Assembly (NCBI GenBank): GCA_001767605.1
Contig: MELM01000012.1
Location: forward strand, 81,018 to 117,488
Direction of reading: 5' to 3'
DNA: 36,471 nucleotides
DNA from: Candidatus Solincola sediminis
GTDB lineage: Bacteria; Actinomycetota; Geothermincolia; Geothermincolales; RBG-13-55-18
A program made the position numbers and the translations under genes. The stretch's first letter is position 1. Every line of letters starts with the position of its first letter. A model generated the notes under the pieces. It searched no databases and was not told the origin of the DNA. It was given only the letters and a program-made list of their open reading frames with translations. Shown in pieces: positions 18,398 through 27,479 of this stretch.

Positions 18398-20824
18398 ATG
18401 AGAATACTTTTTAGGATTTTTCTGATACTGATCCTTTGTTTCGGCATAATGGCCGGCGGATTCTTCCTCTGGTTTTATTCAGGCTTCGGTCTACCCAATA
18501 TTGAAGATCTCGAAGCACACGTCATGGCCCAGACATCGAAGGTCGTGGCGGCGGACGGAACTCTGATTACCGAGCTCCACGGAGAGCAAAACCGCGAAAT
18601 GGTTTCACTGGGCGAGATCTGTCCCGACCTGCAGCATGCGGTTATCTCAATCGAAGACGAGCGCTTCTATCACCATGGAGGCGTCGATTGGGAGGGCATA
18701 ATACGAGCCTTTTGGACGAATGTCGTGCAAGGAAAGGTAGTGCAGGGAGCTTCCACCATCACCCAGCAATACATCAAGAACAACTTGACCAGTTCGGAGC
18801 GTACTTATTGGAGGAAGGTCGAAGAGGCGAGCCTTGCCAGCCAGATGGAGAGAAAGTATTCCAAGGATAAGATTCTAGAAATGTATCTCAACGACATCTA
18901 TTTAGGCCAGGGTTGCTATGGCGTCAAGAAGGCATCCGAAACCTTCTTTGGCAAGAAGCCCTCCGAGCTTACGCTTGATGAATCCGCACTCCTCGCCGCC
19001 ATTATCCGAATTCCCAATTACTACTCGCCGTACCTTTATCCGGACCGCGCGGTTCAACGCCGAAACGTGGTCTTGGATAAGATGCAGGAGTTGGATTATA
19101 TAACTGTGAACCAGGCGGAGGAGGCCAAGGCCAAACCCGTCCAGGTCAAGGAGATACCCGAGGTAGCACCAAGCCAGATGGCTCCATATTTCGTCGAGTA
19201 CGTTAAAAAATATCTCTATGGTGCCTTCGCCGCTGACCCCGCACTGCGCGCAAAGTTCGGTGACCTTTCTCCTGACGATATTATTTTCCGGGGCGGTCTG
19301 CGGGTTTATACGACACTCGATCCCAGACTGCAGCAGTTTGCCGAGGATGCGGTCAGATCCACACTGGACGAGCCGGGGGATCCCAGCGCCGCGCTCTGTG
19401 CAGTTGACCCGCGCAGTGGCGAAATAAAAGCCATGGTGGGAGGTAAGGACTATACAGAGCAGCAATACAACATAGCAGCCCAGGGAGGCCGCCAACCAGG
19501 TTCCGCCTTCAAAATATTCGTTTTGACAACCGCCATCAGCAACGGTATTTCTCCCTATAAGTACTATGACTCCTCGCCCACGACCCTTCAATTCCCGGAT
19601 GGAACGAAGTGGAAAGTCAGTAACGCCGAGGGCAGCAGCTACGGAGAGATAGACGTATATACCGCGACTGTTAGATCTGTAAATGTCGTATTCGCCCGCA
19701 TTATAAAAGATCTCGGTGCCCAGAAGGTGGCTTCGATGGCGCAGCAGATGGGCATTACAACCCCTATAGATCCCTATCCGTCCATCGCCCTGGGAGCCCT
19801 GACCAATGGCGTTAATCCTCTGGAAATAGCGAGTGCCTCAGGGACGCTTGCAAACGGTGGGATTTATGTGCCTCCTATTTGCGTGACAAAAGTAACCGAC
19901 GCGGAAGGTAACGTACTCATTGAAAACCAGCCGGCCGGCAAGCGTGTGGTCAGGGAAGACGTGGCCGCGGTTGTCAACTCGATCCTTGAGGACGTGGTTC
20001 GGCACGGCACCGGCCGTTCCGCCCGCATCGGACGTCCGCAGGCGGGAAAGACGGGAACTACGGACAATTACGCGGATGCATGGTTTGTAGGATACACGCC
20101 GGAGCTGTCGGCGGCCGTGTGGGTCGGCTATCCTCAGGGACTTGTTCCCATGCGAAGCGTACACGGGATTACCGTTTACGGAGGGACTTTCCCGGCCCAG
20201 ATATGGGCGAGATTCATGAAGAACGCCATGGCTAATATCCCGCCCAGTCAATTCCAGCAGGCGACCTTTGGTGAGGAGGAGGAAGACGACGGGGAATGGG
20301 TTTCCTCCAATATTTGCACGGAAACCGGCCTGCTCGCCACCCCATACTGCCCCAGCACCGAAACGCGGTACTTCCGGCCGGGTGACGAACCCACCGAGAA
20401 ATGCCAGATTCACAGCAAGGCCCGTAAGAACAATGTTCCTTCGATAATCGGGATGGAGGAATATGCGGCATCCGCGGCCATTCGGGCGGCCGGGCTTGTT
20501 TCCTCTGTCTCTTATGCTTACTCCAGCTCAGTCCCCGCCGGCCATGTAATAAGCCAGACGCCGATTGGCGGAACCACGGCCAGCCCCGGATCAACGGTAA
20601 TCATAACCGTGAGCACGGGGTCGCGGCCACAACAAGGCGTTCCGAATGTCATCGGAATGAGCGAGACTTCGGCCAAGCAGTCGTTGTCCAGCGCCGGTTT
20701 TACCTACCGGGTGGTCTACAGTCCGTCGGATCAAGCTGGTATCGGTAATGTGATAAGCCAATTTCCAGCAGGTGGGGTATCCGCAGCACCAGGTTCACAA
20801 GTGATAATAACCGTAGGTAAGTAG
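18398..20824 (+). CDS. Class A penicillin-binding protein (PBP1a type) with two PASTA domains
   Basis: An 808-residue bifunctional peptidoglycan synthase. A single N-terminal helix (about 4-28) anchors it. The GT51 transglycosylase domain (about 50-230) has the catalytic E86 in IEDERFYHHGGVDW, GASTITQQYIKN and ERKYSKDKILEMYLNDIYLG. The transpeptidase domain (about 295-600) has S369 in GSAFK, SVN (427-429) and K551 in KTGTT. Two PASTA repeats end the protein (about 680-745 and 750-808, each opening VPSIIGM or VPNVIGM). It polymerises lipid II and cross-links the glycan at the outer face of the membrane. PASTA tails on a class A PBP are common in Gram-positive bacteria. The ATG follows GGAAGGG. 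No partner shape genes are adjacent. Confidence 0.95.
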   Translation: MRILFRIFLILILCFGIMAGGFFLWFYSGFGLPNIEDLEAHVMAQTSKVVAADGTLITELHGEQNREMVSLGEICPDLQHAVISIEDERFYHHGGVDWEGIIRAFWTNVVQGKVVQGASTITQQYIKNNLTSSERTYWRKVEEASLASQMERKYSKDKILEMYLNDIYLGQGCYGVKKASETFFGKKPSELTLDESALLAAIIRIPNYYSPYLYPDRAVQRRNVVLDKMQELDYITVNQAEEAKAKPVQVKEIPEVAPSQMAPYFVEYVKKYLYGAFAADPALRAKFGDLSPDDIIFRGGLRVYTTLDPRLQQFAEDAVRSTLDEPGDPSAALCAVDPRSGEIKAMVGGKDYTEQQYNIAAQGGRQPGSAFKIFVLTTAISNGISPYKYYDSSPTTLQFPDGTKWKVSNAEGSSYGEIDVYTATVRSVNVVFARIIKDLGAQKVASMAQQMGITTPIDPYPSIALGALTNGVNPLEIASASGTLANGGIYVPPICVTKVTDAEGNVLIENQPAGKRVVREDVAAVVNSILEDVVRHGTGRSARIGRPQAGKTGTTDNYADAWFVGYTPELSAAVWVGYPQGLVPMRSVHGITVYGGTFPAQIWARFMKNAMANIPPSQFQQATFGEEEEDDGEWVSSNICTETGLLATPYCPSTETRYFRPGDEPTEKCQIHSKARKNNVPSIIGMEEYAASAAIRAAGLVSSVSYAYSSSVPAGHVISQTPIGGTTASPGSTVIITVSTGSRPQQGVPNVIGMSETSAKQSLSSAGFTYRVVYSPSDQAGIGNVISQFPAGGVSAAPGSQVIITVGK

Positions 20825-20829
20825 GGGTC

Positions 20830-20854
20830 AACAAAGGGGACGGGTACGTTTGTT
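20830..20854. repeat. Short palindrome between the PBP and TPR genes
   Basis: AACAAA (20830-20835) and TTTGTT (20849-20854) flank GGGGACGGGTACG. It lies in the 35-bp convergent gap and may serve as a transcript end. Its look (GGGGTCAACAAAGGGGACGG) resembles short dispersed intergenic palindromes and the repeats at 1701 and 26046. Confidence 0.5.
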
Positions 20855-20859
20855 AAGGG

Positions 20860-21975
20860 TTATTCGAGTAGCTGGCGAAACGCTCCATTGCGCCTCAGGT
20901 TTTCCAGGCAGGTATCTCTTATTGCATCTTCTCTAAGAGCGGGGTCCAGTTCGAGGGCCATTCGTAAATAGGCAATACATAGTTCTTTCTGCCCACGGAC
21001 GGCGCACAGGCAAGCCAGGTTGTAGTAAGGCCAGGAATAAGCTCCGTCAACCTCGATTGCCCTGTGAAACAAGTTCTCCGCTTCTAAAAACATCCCCCTT
21101 TCCATCAATGCGGCGCCCTTGTTGCTCAAAGCATATTTATTCTTCGGATTTATGTTGAGACATTTCTCGAGGTACTCGATCTCCATCTCCATATTGCCCA
21201 TGCAGCCCAGGGCATATCCCTTCTCAAGGTACGCATTGTCATTTTCCGGATCTATGCTTATTATGCGGTCGAAATAGGCTGCTGCCCTCTCGTATTCGCA
21301 ATTATCCAGGTGCAAAGATCCCAAGCTGGTAAGCGCCTCCACATTGTCCAGGTCGAGCATGAGGATCTCGGCATAGGCTTCCATTGCCTTGGCGTCATCG
21401 AGGAGCTCTTCATAGATCGCGGCCAGTTCGAAGAGGACGTCAACCAGTTTTTCCTTCTCCGCCTTGTAGAGGCTCACGGCGGTCTCCAGATTGGATATGG
21501 CATCCTCGAATCGACCCTCCCGGGCCAGCAGGCGGGCCTTATTGTAATAGGGATAGCCGAAATTGGGCTCAAGCTCCAATGCCTTTTCATAAATGGCCAG
21601 AGCCGCCTCCTCGTCTCCCAACTCCTGGTAAGCGATTCCCAATTCATTCAAGAGATCCACATTCTCCGGATCCCTCTCCAGGGCCTCGAGATAGCAGCGC
21701 ACCGCAGTCTGAAACTCGCCCCTTTCCATCATGACAAGCGCCAAACCGTCATAAGCCCTAGCATCCATATGGTTAAGGGACTTGACGCGCTGAAACCTCA
21801 GCAAAGCTTCGTCGAGGTCTCCTCTTTCGTAGAGTGCAATCCCGAGCTTATACTGCCCTTCGGCATCGTCGGGATAATCGTCAAGAAAACGGCGAAAGCG
21901 CTCAATTGCTTCGTCGATCCTATTCTCGGCCAGGAGACGCTCCCCCTGATCGAGAAGTTGGTACCCCTCGTTCAT
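20860..21975 (-). CDS. TPR-repeat protein
   Basis: A 371-residue protein made almost wholly of tetratricopeptide repeats. There are about ten units of 34 residues with the usual W/Y-LG-Y-A-F-P positions, for example VDLLNELGIAYQELGDEEAALAIYEKALELEPN. No signal peptide or membrane segment is seen, so a cytoplasmic scaffold is likely. The start is the ATG at 21975, with GGAGG six bases upstream; a longer start at 22005 would precede that site. It is convergent with the PBP gene and unlike the TPR protein at 4662, which has an extra N-terminal domain. Function and partners are unknown. Confidence 0.85.
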   Translation of the reverse strand: MNEGYQLLDQGERLLAENRIDEAIERFRRFLDDYPDDAEGQYKLGIALYERGDLDEALLRFQRVKSLNHMDARAYDGLALVMMERGEFQTAVRCYLEALERDPENVDLLNELGIAYQELGDEEAALAIYEKALELEPNFGYPYYNKARLLAREGRFEDAISNLETAVSLYKAEKEKLVDVLFELAAIYEELLDDAKAMEAYAEILMLDLDNVEALTSLGSLHLDNCEYERAAAYFDRIISIDPENDNAYLEKGYALGCMGNMEMEIEYLEKCLNINPKNKYALSNKGAALMERGMFLEAENLFHRAIEVDGAYSWPYYNLACLCAVRGQKELCIAYLRMALELDPALREDAIRDTCLENLRRNGAFRQLLE

Positions 21976-22169
21976 TTCGCCCTCCATGAATAACCGGCAT
22001 CTCAATATAGGTTACACTTTTTCCCTTTACGCATAAAGGATTTATTAATCTTTTTCAAGCAAGACGAACAATATGCCGTCTTTCGGTTTGATCGAGGAGG
22101 CGGCTTTGTGATGTGCATCAGTGCGTTGGCCTTCCGTGCGGTTAGCATAAAACTTAGGAGGTGAGAGCA

Positions 22170-22676
22170 ATGGCACAAGAAGAGATAAAAACTGAGGGTG
22201 CGATCGGACCTGACGGAAAGAGGATTGAATTGCCTGAAAAAGCGAAGGTGCTGCATAAGCTCATCGGTGAGTGGAAGATGACTGCGGTGGGCCATATGGG
22301 AGACCAAGAAATGAAGGCGAACGGCGCCTGGTCGGTGTCTGCGACAGCGGGAGGATTCGGGACCACGGGTCGCCAAAGCATGTTGGACCCCGAGGGTAAC
22401 CCCGAATATCTGGCAACCGATCTCTGGGGTTATGATCCCGCATCCGATGAGTATCACTATTTCTATGTGGACAACTTCGCGGAAGCCCATGACCTTAGCG
22501 GTAGTTTAGTGCACCCCGATAAGATGGAGTTGGTCTACGAGGGCCGGCAGGATGGCAAAAAATACGTGGAGCTTGCGGAAGTAGATTTCGTCAACGACAA
22601 CGAGATCAGGGTCAGAAGCAGCGGAAAAGTCGATGATGAATTTGTATGGGATTTTGATGCTACTTTCGCAAAGTAA
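22170..22676 (+). CDS. DUF1579-like small beta-barrel protein
   Basis: A 168-residue soluble protein without signal peptide. The pattern HKLIGEWKMTAVGHMGD ... GAWSVSATAGGFGTTGRQSM ... EYLATDLWGYDPASDEYHYFYVDN ... HDLSGSL is typical of the DUF1579 family, whose fold is lipocalin-like. No heme ligand or catalytic residue can be pointed to with confidence. It starts at ATG 22170 (MAQEEIKTEG) with AGGAGGTGA nine bases before; the two codons upstream (GTG at 22161) would overlap that site. A strong terminator follows, so it is a single-gene unit. Role unknown. Confidence 0.75.
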   Translation: MAQEEIKTEGAIGPDGKRIELPEKAKVLHKLIGEWKMTAVGHMGDQEMKANGAWSVSATAGGFGTTGRQSMLDPEGNPEYLATDLWGYDPASDEYHYFYVDNFAEAHDLSGSLVHPDKMELVYEGRQDGKKYVELAEVDFVNDNEIRVRSSGKVDDEFVWDFDATFAK

Positions 22677-22696
22677 TATTTAGAGGCTTTAAGCGG

Positions 22697-22732
22697 AAGA
22701 ACCCCCTCCTGAAAGAAGGGGGTTCTTTCGTC
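22697..22732 (+). terminator. Rho-independent terminator after the DUF1579-like gene
   Basis: AAGAACCCCCT (22697-22707) pairs with AGGGGGTTCTT (22717-22727), followed by TTCGTCTT. The 11-bp stem lies between convergent genes and probably also serves the NIF3 gene on the other strand. Confidence 0.85.
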
Positions 22733-22737
22733 TTGGG

Positions 22738-23718
22738 TTAAGATTTCGAGCGCCCTTTCTTGGCGGCAGTCCTAGGTACCCTGATAAGACCGGATGTGGC
22801 CATGACGCTCACCCCTCGCTGCTGCACCTGATCGAGGATCAGGTTCATGCCTATGGAGTCGGAGGAGATATGGCCGGCAATTATCACGTTCATTTTCTGC
22901 TTTTCGGCTTCCTCTTTATGCCCCTCGGAATAGTGCATCGCAACGATTGTTCCTACTCCGGCGGCCGCCAGTTTCTCCAGTACTTCCTTCGGGCCTTCCG
23001 TGCCGCCCGTCATATCAACCATAATTTTTCCGGCGCGATTATCTTTGCTGCCGCATATGACCGCCGGCCCCGCCTGCAGCCGCGCCGCCGCCTGGTACTC
23101 CGGGATATCGAGCAGCAGGTCCATGACTTCGCCAACCGCGCGCGGCTTCTTGGCGGCAAGATAATCGGTGAGGAAGGCGTTGACCTGATTGTCGGCAACA
23201 GTGTGCATGGTCATAAAAGGGATTCCCAGCAAGCGGGCGGCATCAAGAGCCCTCTCATGATTGCGTGGCAGCAGGGCTCGATATATCTCCTGCATTCTCT
23301 TACCTATCAATGCTTCAGCGACGTTTATGGGCACTCCAAAGTTGTTCCATTCGTCCGCCTGCAGCGCCATAACCTTATCCAAGTTGACCAGGGCTTTGCC
23401 CTCGGGATGGTGCGCAATTATCATGTCTATCTTTTCGCCCTTTTCGCGCAGGCGATCGGTTAGTATTACTTCGGGGACTTCCATGTCTATGCCCGCAATC
23501 ACCGACTTCACATTTGTGCCGGGATCGCCCACCAGAATGCGGGTATCGGCGAAAGGATTGGTAAGACTGTCGGTGTCGAAATATTGCTTTTCCTCTTCCG
23601 GCAGCTTTTCGTACTTCTTCTTATTCCCCGTCAGAATACGCTTTATTTCGGCCTTGCCGCGCGGGTCTTTCTCGATCCCCATTTTCACGGCCATCTGATA
23701 GATTTCCTCGATTTTCAA
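22738..23718 (-). CDS. NIF3 family dinuclear-metal protein
   Basis: A 326-residue protein with the NIF3/YbgI family hallmarks. MIIAHHPEGKAL supplies the HH metal ligands. The C-terminal AGVGTIVAMHYSEGHKEEAEKQKMNVIIAGHISSDSIGMN supplies further H/E ligands. It is longer at the N-terminus (about 60 residues with TGNKKKYEKLPEEEK) than the GTP cyclohydrolase I-like YbgI group. A subgroup annotated as Ngg1p-interacting factor 3 shows the same shape. The biochemical role of the family is not settled; hydrolase activity and metal binding have been suggested. The start is a TTG: AGGAGG, six bases, then TTGAAAATCGAGG. The gene follows the RemA-like gene and polX on the same strand. Confidence 0.85.
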   Translation of the reverse strand: MKIEEIYQMAVKMGIEKDPRGKAEIKRILTGNKKKYEKLPEEEKQYFDTDSLTNPFADTRILVGDPGTNVKSVIAGIDMEVPEVILTDRLREKGEKIDMIIAHHPEGKALVNLDKVMALQADEWNNFGVPINVAEALIGKRMQEIYRALLPRNHERALDAARLLGIPFMTMHTVADNQVNAFLTDYLAAKKPRAVGEVMDLLLDIPEYQAAARLQAGPAVICGSKDNRAGKIMVDMTGGTEGPKEVLEKLAAAGVGTIVAMHYSEGHKEEAEKQKMNVIIAGHISSDSIGMNLILDQVQQRGVSVMATSGLIRVPRTAAKKGRSKS

Positions 23719-23760
23719 ATCTGACCTCCTTGCCGTATCAGACCCCGGCGTTTTCTTATC

Positions 23761-24159
23761 TCACGAAGTGAATAGCGACTCCTGATCGAAATCGTCCGGA
23801 TCTTCCTCCCTCGAAAGCATGCGTCTTATCCTGCTCATGAGATCATCCATGTCCAGGCCGGTCTCCTTGCGAATACTCGCCCGCAGCATCGGGCTGACTC
23901 TTTCCATCTCATGCAGGACTCGCTCCATGAGGTCGAAGGCAACCGACGCTTCAACCTCCTGCAGAGACATGACCATATCCCTGAGTATTGTGCCCTCGGC
24001 TCTCGAAGCCACAACCGGATCGGGTCTTCCCTCCACGTAGACGAAGGTGCGCCTGGCCGGTCCCCTTTCCTCGTATATTGGTTCCAGGCCTACTATCTTG
24101 TCTGAGCGGTAATATTTACCATATCCTAAGGCCACAATTTCGTTACGCCTGACTTCCAT
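23761..24159 (-). CDS. RemA/DUF370-like protein
   Basis: A 132-residue protein. The first 60 residues (EIVALGYGKYYRSDKIVGLEPIYEERGPARRTFVYVEGRPDPVVASRAEGTILRDM) follow the DUF370/RemA pattern of a short beta strand with GYG, a DKI helix start, then a regulatory loop. RemA in Bacillus binds DNA and switches on matrix genes. The rest (70-132) is a charged helical tail without clear homology (MERVLHEMERVSPMLRASIRKETGLDMDDLMSRIRRMLSREEDPDD). The start ATG has GGGAAGGGG upstream. Sitting between polX and nif3, it may be their co-transcribed partner. DUF370 similarity is my reading by eye, so the family call is moderate. Confidence 0.6.
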   Translation of the reverse strand: MEVRRNEIVALGYGKYYRSDKIVGLEPIYEERGPARRTFVYVEGRPDPVVASRAEGTILRDMVMSLQEVEASVAFDLMERVLHEMERVSPMLRASIRKETGLDMDDLMSRIRRMLSREEDPDDFDQESLFTS

Positions 24160-24237
24160 GCGCCACCCCTTCCCTCATAAAGACTGCGGGCTGTCATCCA
24201 GGGCATTATTATATAGCTTTGGCGTTTCTCCATGAAT

Positions 24238-25974
24238 TCAGGCCTTCTTGCGGCCCGCCCAAAGCCATTCGAGTAATCCGTCGAGTCCCATGGTGTTCAG
24301 TACATCATCTATTTCGAGCCATGCCCTTCTCGCCATAGCGACGCCATAAAACATGAACTCCAGCTGATTGCTGCGATGCGAATCGGTGCCCAGTGAAACC
24401 TTTGCACCAAGGTCTCGCGCCTGCCGCAGGTTTTCATCTTTGAGATCGAGGCGGTCAGGGAAGGAATTTAGCTCGAGTGCGGTTCCTGTCTCGGCCGCTG
24501 CCCGCATAATAGCTCGCAGGTCGATATCATAAGGCGCCCTCTGCCCGATTAACCGGCCGGTGGGATGTCCTATTATCTTTACATCGGGATTGCGAATCGC
24601 CTTTATTATGCGTTTGGTTATCTTTTCACGAGGCTGGCGCAATCCACCATGAATCGAGGCTATGGTCACGTCGAGCAGGGAAAGAAGCTCCTCGTCATAA
24701 TCTACATCGCCATCGTTATCGATATTCAGTTCGCTTCCCGTCAGCAACACCACCGGGGAATCGCCCCGTGCATTCAGCTCCCTTATGGCATGAACCTGCT
24801 CAATCAGACGCTCCCTCTCCAGGCCCCCTGCGATTTTCAATTTCATGGCATGATCCGTTATCGCCAGGTAGCGGTAACCCCGCGCCTCCGCGGCCGCCCT
24901 CATGCCTTCCAGATCATCCCGGCCGTCACTCCAATCGCTATGTGAATGTAAGTCTCCCTTAATGTCAGCGAGTTCCAGCAATGCGGGAAGTCTATCCTCG
25001 ATTGCGGCCTCGATTTCACCTTGATTCTCGCGCATCTCGGGTTTGGGAAAGGCCATGTCCAGCGCGGCATACACGCCTGCCTCATCTTCAGCAGCAATAC
25101 ACCGGTTGTCCTTTACTGTGAAGACTCCATACTCGTTCACCTTTAGACCGGACTTCCTCGCGATTTCCCTCACCCTTATATTGTGAGCCTGAGACCCCGT
25201 GAAGTATTGCAGCGCAGCCCCGTACTGCTCCGGCTTAACAACGCGCAGGTCCACCTGCAGACCCGCGGCTGTCATGATCGAGCTCTTGGTATCACCCTTC
25301 GCAATCACTCGCCTGGTAATCGGTAGGGACAGGAAAGTTTCCATTACCAGCCGGCTATTCTCGCAGCCGACCAGCAGATCGATATCCCCGATGGTCTCCT
25401 TCATACGCCTCAAGCTCCCCGCAGGATTGATCAGCAGACCGGGCAAAGCTTCAGACATCAGGGAGCAGATATCTCGCTGTATCTCATAGGCTTTGTGCAG
25501 CAGCATACGCCCGGAGATGTTTTCGATATGATCGATTCCTTCGAGGATGTTCTGTTCCGCTTTTGGCCCCAGGCCGCGCAGTTCCGCTAACTTGCCTGTC
25601 TCAGCCGCCTCACGCAACTCGTCGATGTTCTGAACGCCGAGCTCTTCATAAATCAGCTTGGCCCGTTTGGGACCGAGATTGGGTACCTGCAGCAGACTAA
25701 TGAGAGCGATCGGGACCTCGGTCTTTAGCTCCTCCAGCTTGGAGATTGTACCTGTTTCCTTGAATTCCAGAATCTTCTTAGCGATGCCCTCGCCTATCCC
25801 CGGAAACTGCCTGAGCTCTTTTACGTTGTCCTTTTCGAATATTTCATCGCCGATGGCGCGGATCAGCTCAGCCGCTCTTTCGTACGCATTTACTTTGAAG
25901 CGAACCTCGCCCTTTATTTCCAAGAGCTCCGCCAGGTAGGTGAAGGCCTGTGCAAGTTCATCGATCTTATTCAT
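24238..25974 (-). CDS. polX: DNA polymerase X family protein with C-terminal PHP domain
   Basis: A 578-residue protein for short-gap DNA repair. The N-terminal 8-kDa-like and helix-hairpin-helix parts are at about 1-140 (ELRQFPGIGEGIAKKI and LLQVPNLGPKRAKLIYEELG, both HhH). The polymerase active site is GDIDLLVG with the third carboxylate in LQVDLRVV. The C-terminal PHP domain (about 340-578) carries metal motifs DLHSHSDWSDG, ITDHA, GSELNI, GHPTGR and GTDSHR, typical of bacterial PolX proteins with 3'-5' exonuclease activity. Length and order match Bacillus PolX. Starts at ATG 25974 with no obvious Shine-Dalgarno site. Genes at 23761 and 22738 follow on the same strand with small gaps. Confidence 0.92.
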   Translation of the reverse strand: MNKIDELAQAFTYLAELLEIKGEVRFKVNAYERAAELIRAIGDEIFEKDNVKELRQFPGIGEGIAKKILEFKETGTISKLEELKTEVPIALISLLQVPNLGPKRAKLIYEELGVQNIDELREAAETGKLAELRGLGPKAEQNILEGIDHIENISGRMLLHKAYEIQRDICSLMSEALPGLLINPAGSLRRMKETIGDIDLLVGCENSRLVMETFLSLPITRRVIAKGDTKSSIMTAAGLQVDLRVVKPEQYGAALQYFTGSQAHNIRVREIARKSGLKVNEYGVFTVKDNRCIAAEDEAGVYAALDMAFPKPEMRENQGEIEAAIEDRLPALLELADIKGDLHSHSDWSDGRDDLEGMRAAAEARGYRYLAITDHAMKLKIAGGLERERLIEQVHAIRELNARGDSPVVLLTGSELNIDNDGDVDYDEELLSLLDVTIASIHGGLRQPREKITKRIIKAIRNPDVKIIGHPTGRLIGQRAPYDIDLRAIMRAAAETGTALELNSFPDRLDLKDENLRQARDLGAKVSLGTDSHRSNQLEFMFYGVAMARRAWLEIDDVLNTMGLDGLLEWLWAGRKKA

Positions 25975-26045
25975 ACGGATAATATTACTAAATCCTGGCT
26001 CAGAATAAGTGAATAGTCGCTGCCATATGGCGAAGGATCATCCAT

Positions 26046-26111
26046 GTTTATGTTTAGGCACGACCCCATGTTTAGGCCTGGCACCATGTTTATGTTTAGG
26101 CACGACCCCAT
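26046..26111. repeat. 42-bp-period tandem repeat overlapping the argH stop
   Basis: A 24-bp unit, GTTTATGTTTAGGCACGACC plus CCAT, occurs at 26046-26069 and again, identical, at 26088-26111, with an 18-bp spacer related to the unit (GTTTAGGCCTGGCACCAT). The right copy contains the argH stop (26096-26098) and the codons for its last residues. Such GGCACGACCCC/GGCACC units look like a dispersed intergenic element. Confidence 0.85.
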
Positions 26112-27478
26112 TTGTTGAGGTATTGGCGAGCTTGGCTAAGGGCTTTTTCGACCCTGCCCGGTGCCGTTCCCCCCGGGAGGTCCCTCGCACGAATACAGGC
26201 GTCAATGGTTAGCAATTCCCTAAGGTCTTCATCGATACGTGGTTCCACCTCGCGGTAGTCCTCCAGAGGAAGTTCCTCCAGCTTCAAACCCTTATCGATG
26301 CACATCCGCACCAACCTGCCCGCCTTCTCATGCGCTTCAAGGAAAGGAAGCCCTTTTCGCACCAGGTAGTCGGCTAGATCGGTCGCGTTAGTGAAACCCT
26401 CACCTGCCGCGTCCTTTAATTTTCCGGCATCAAAAGTAGCGGAAGCAAGGGCACCGGCAAGCACCTGGATCATCGCGTCCAGATTGTCTATGGTATCGAA
26501 AATCGCTTCCTTGTCCTCCTGCAGATCGCGATTGTAGGCGAGCGGCAAGCCCTTGAGCATCATCAGCAGGGACATCAAATGCCCGGTGATTCTGCCGGTC
26601 TTGCCTCGTACCAACTCAGCGACATCGGGGTTCGCCTTCTGCGGCATCATGGATGAGCCGGTGGCATAGGCCTCGTCCAGGCGTATAAACCCGAATTCCG
26701 GATTCGACCAAAGAACGATCTCATCGCTGAGCCGGCTCAGGTGTATAGCCAGGATGGCCGCGCAATACAAGAAATCGCAGGCGAAGTCCCTTTCGGAAAC
26801 GGCGTCGATCGAGTTTGCCGTTATGCCCTTGAAACCCAACTCTTCGGCCAAAAGACCACGGTCAAGCGAAAAAGTGACTCCGGCAAGGGCTCCGCTGCCC
26901 AGAGGGCAGTAAGACATTCTCTGCTTAGCCTCCCCAAGCCGCTCCACGTCCCGCTTGAACATTTCGAAGAAAGCGAGAAAGTGATGGCTCAAAAGAACCG
27001 GTTGCGCCGGCTGCAAGTGGGTCAGCCCCGGCATCACCGCTCCCATATTGGCGTCGGCCTGATCGGCGAGTGCCCGCATGAGGCTCATCAGCGCTTGGCA
27101 TATTTGGCCGCAGGTATCCATGAGATACAGTTTCAAGTCAGCCGCCACCTGATCGTTCCGGGAGCGGCCCGCCCGAAGTTTGGCCCCCGTCTCGCCCAGG
27201 CGTTCGACCAGTACCCTTTCGACGGCCGTATGTATATCTTCATCGTCGGCGAAGGGAAATTTTCCCAGCTCGAATTCTTCTTTCATTCTCTTCAGGCCAT
27301 TGCCTATCAGCTCTCTCTCCTCAGCGCTGATGACTCCGCATTCTTCCAGCGCCAAGGCATGGGCTTCGCTTACCCGGAGGTCATATAGGGCGAGGCGCCG
27401 ATCGAATGACAGCGATGAGCTGAAGGTCTTCATTAAGGCATCGATGTCTTTTTCGAACCGTCCTCCCCAGAGTTTCAT
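26096..27478 (-). CDS. argH: Argininosuccinate lyase
   Basis: A 460-residue lyase that splits argininosuccinate into arginine and fumarate, the last step of the pathway. The family signature reads GSSMMPQKANPD (274-285) with the mobile-loop serine. Catalytic-site segments are RSRNDQ and GLTHLQPAQP (H154). The residue after MPQK is alanine, where most relatives have lysine, but the general superfamily signature allows variation there. The gene starts 1 nt after the argG stop and uses an AAGGAG site inside argG. It is the last gene of the arg operon. Its final residues KWGRA are encoded by a dispersed repeat, so the natural C-terminus may have been altered. Confidence 0.96.
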   Translation of the reverse strand: MKLWGGRFEKDIDALMKTFSSSLSFDRRLALYDLRVSEAHALALEECGVISAEERELIGNGLKRMKEEFELGKFPFADDEDIHTAVERVLVERLGETGAKLRAGRSRNDQVAADLKLYLMDTCGQICQALMSLMRALADQADANMGAVMPGLTHLQPAQPVLLSHHFLAFFEMFKRDVERLGEAKQRMSYCPLGSGALAGVTFSLDRGLLAEELGFKGITANSIDAVSERDFACDFLYCAAILAIHLSRLSDEIVLWSNPEFGFIRLDEAYATGSSMMPQKANPDVAELVRGKTGRITGHLMSLLMMLKGLPLAYNRDLQEDKEAIFDTIDNLDAMIQVLAGALASATFDAGKLKDAAGEGFTNATDLADYLVRKGLPFLEAHEKAGRLVRMCIDKGLKLEELPLEDYREVEPRIDEDLRELLTIDACIRARDLPGGTAPGRVEKALSQARQYLNKWGRA

Positions 27479-27479
27479 T

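Noticed and set aside
26009-26212. Plus-strand frame with GTTPCLGLAPCLCLGTTP repeats
   Set aside because: It is translation of the tandem repeat and of the antisense of argH.
26630-26670. argH catalytic motif change (MPQKANPD instead of MPQKKNPD)
   Set aside because: The superfamily signature allows variation at this position, and the remaining active-site motifs are intact.
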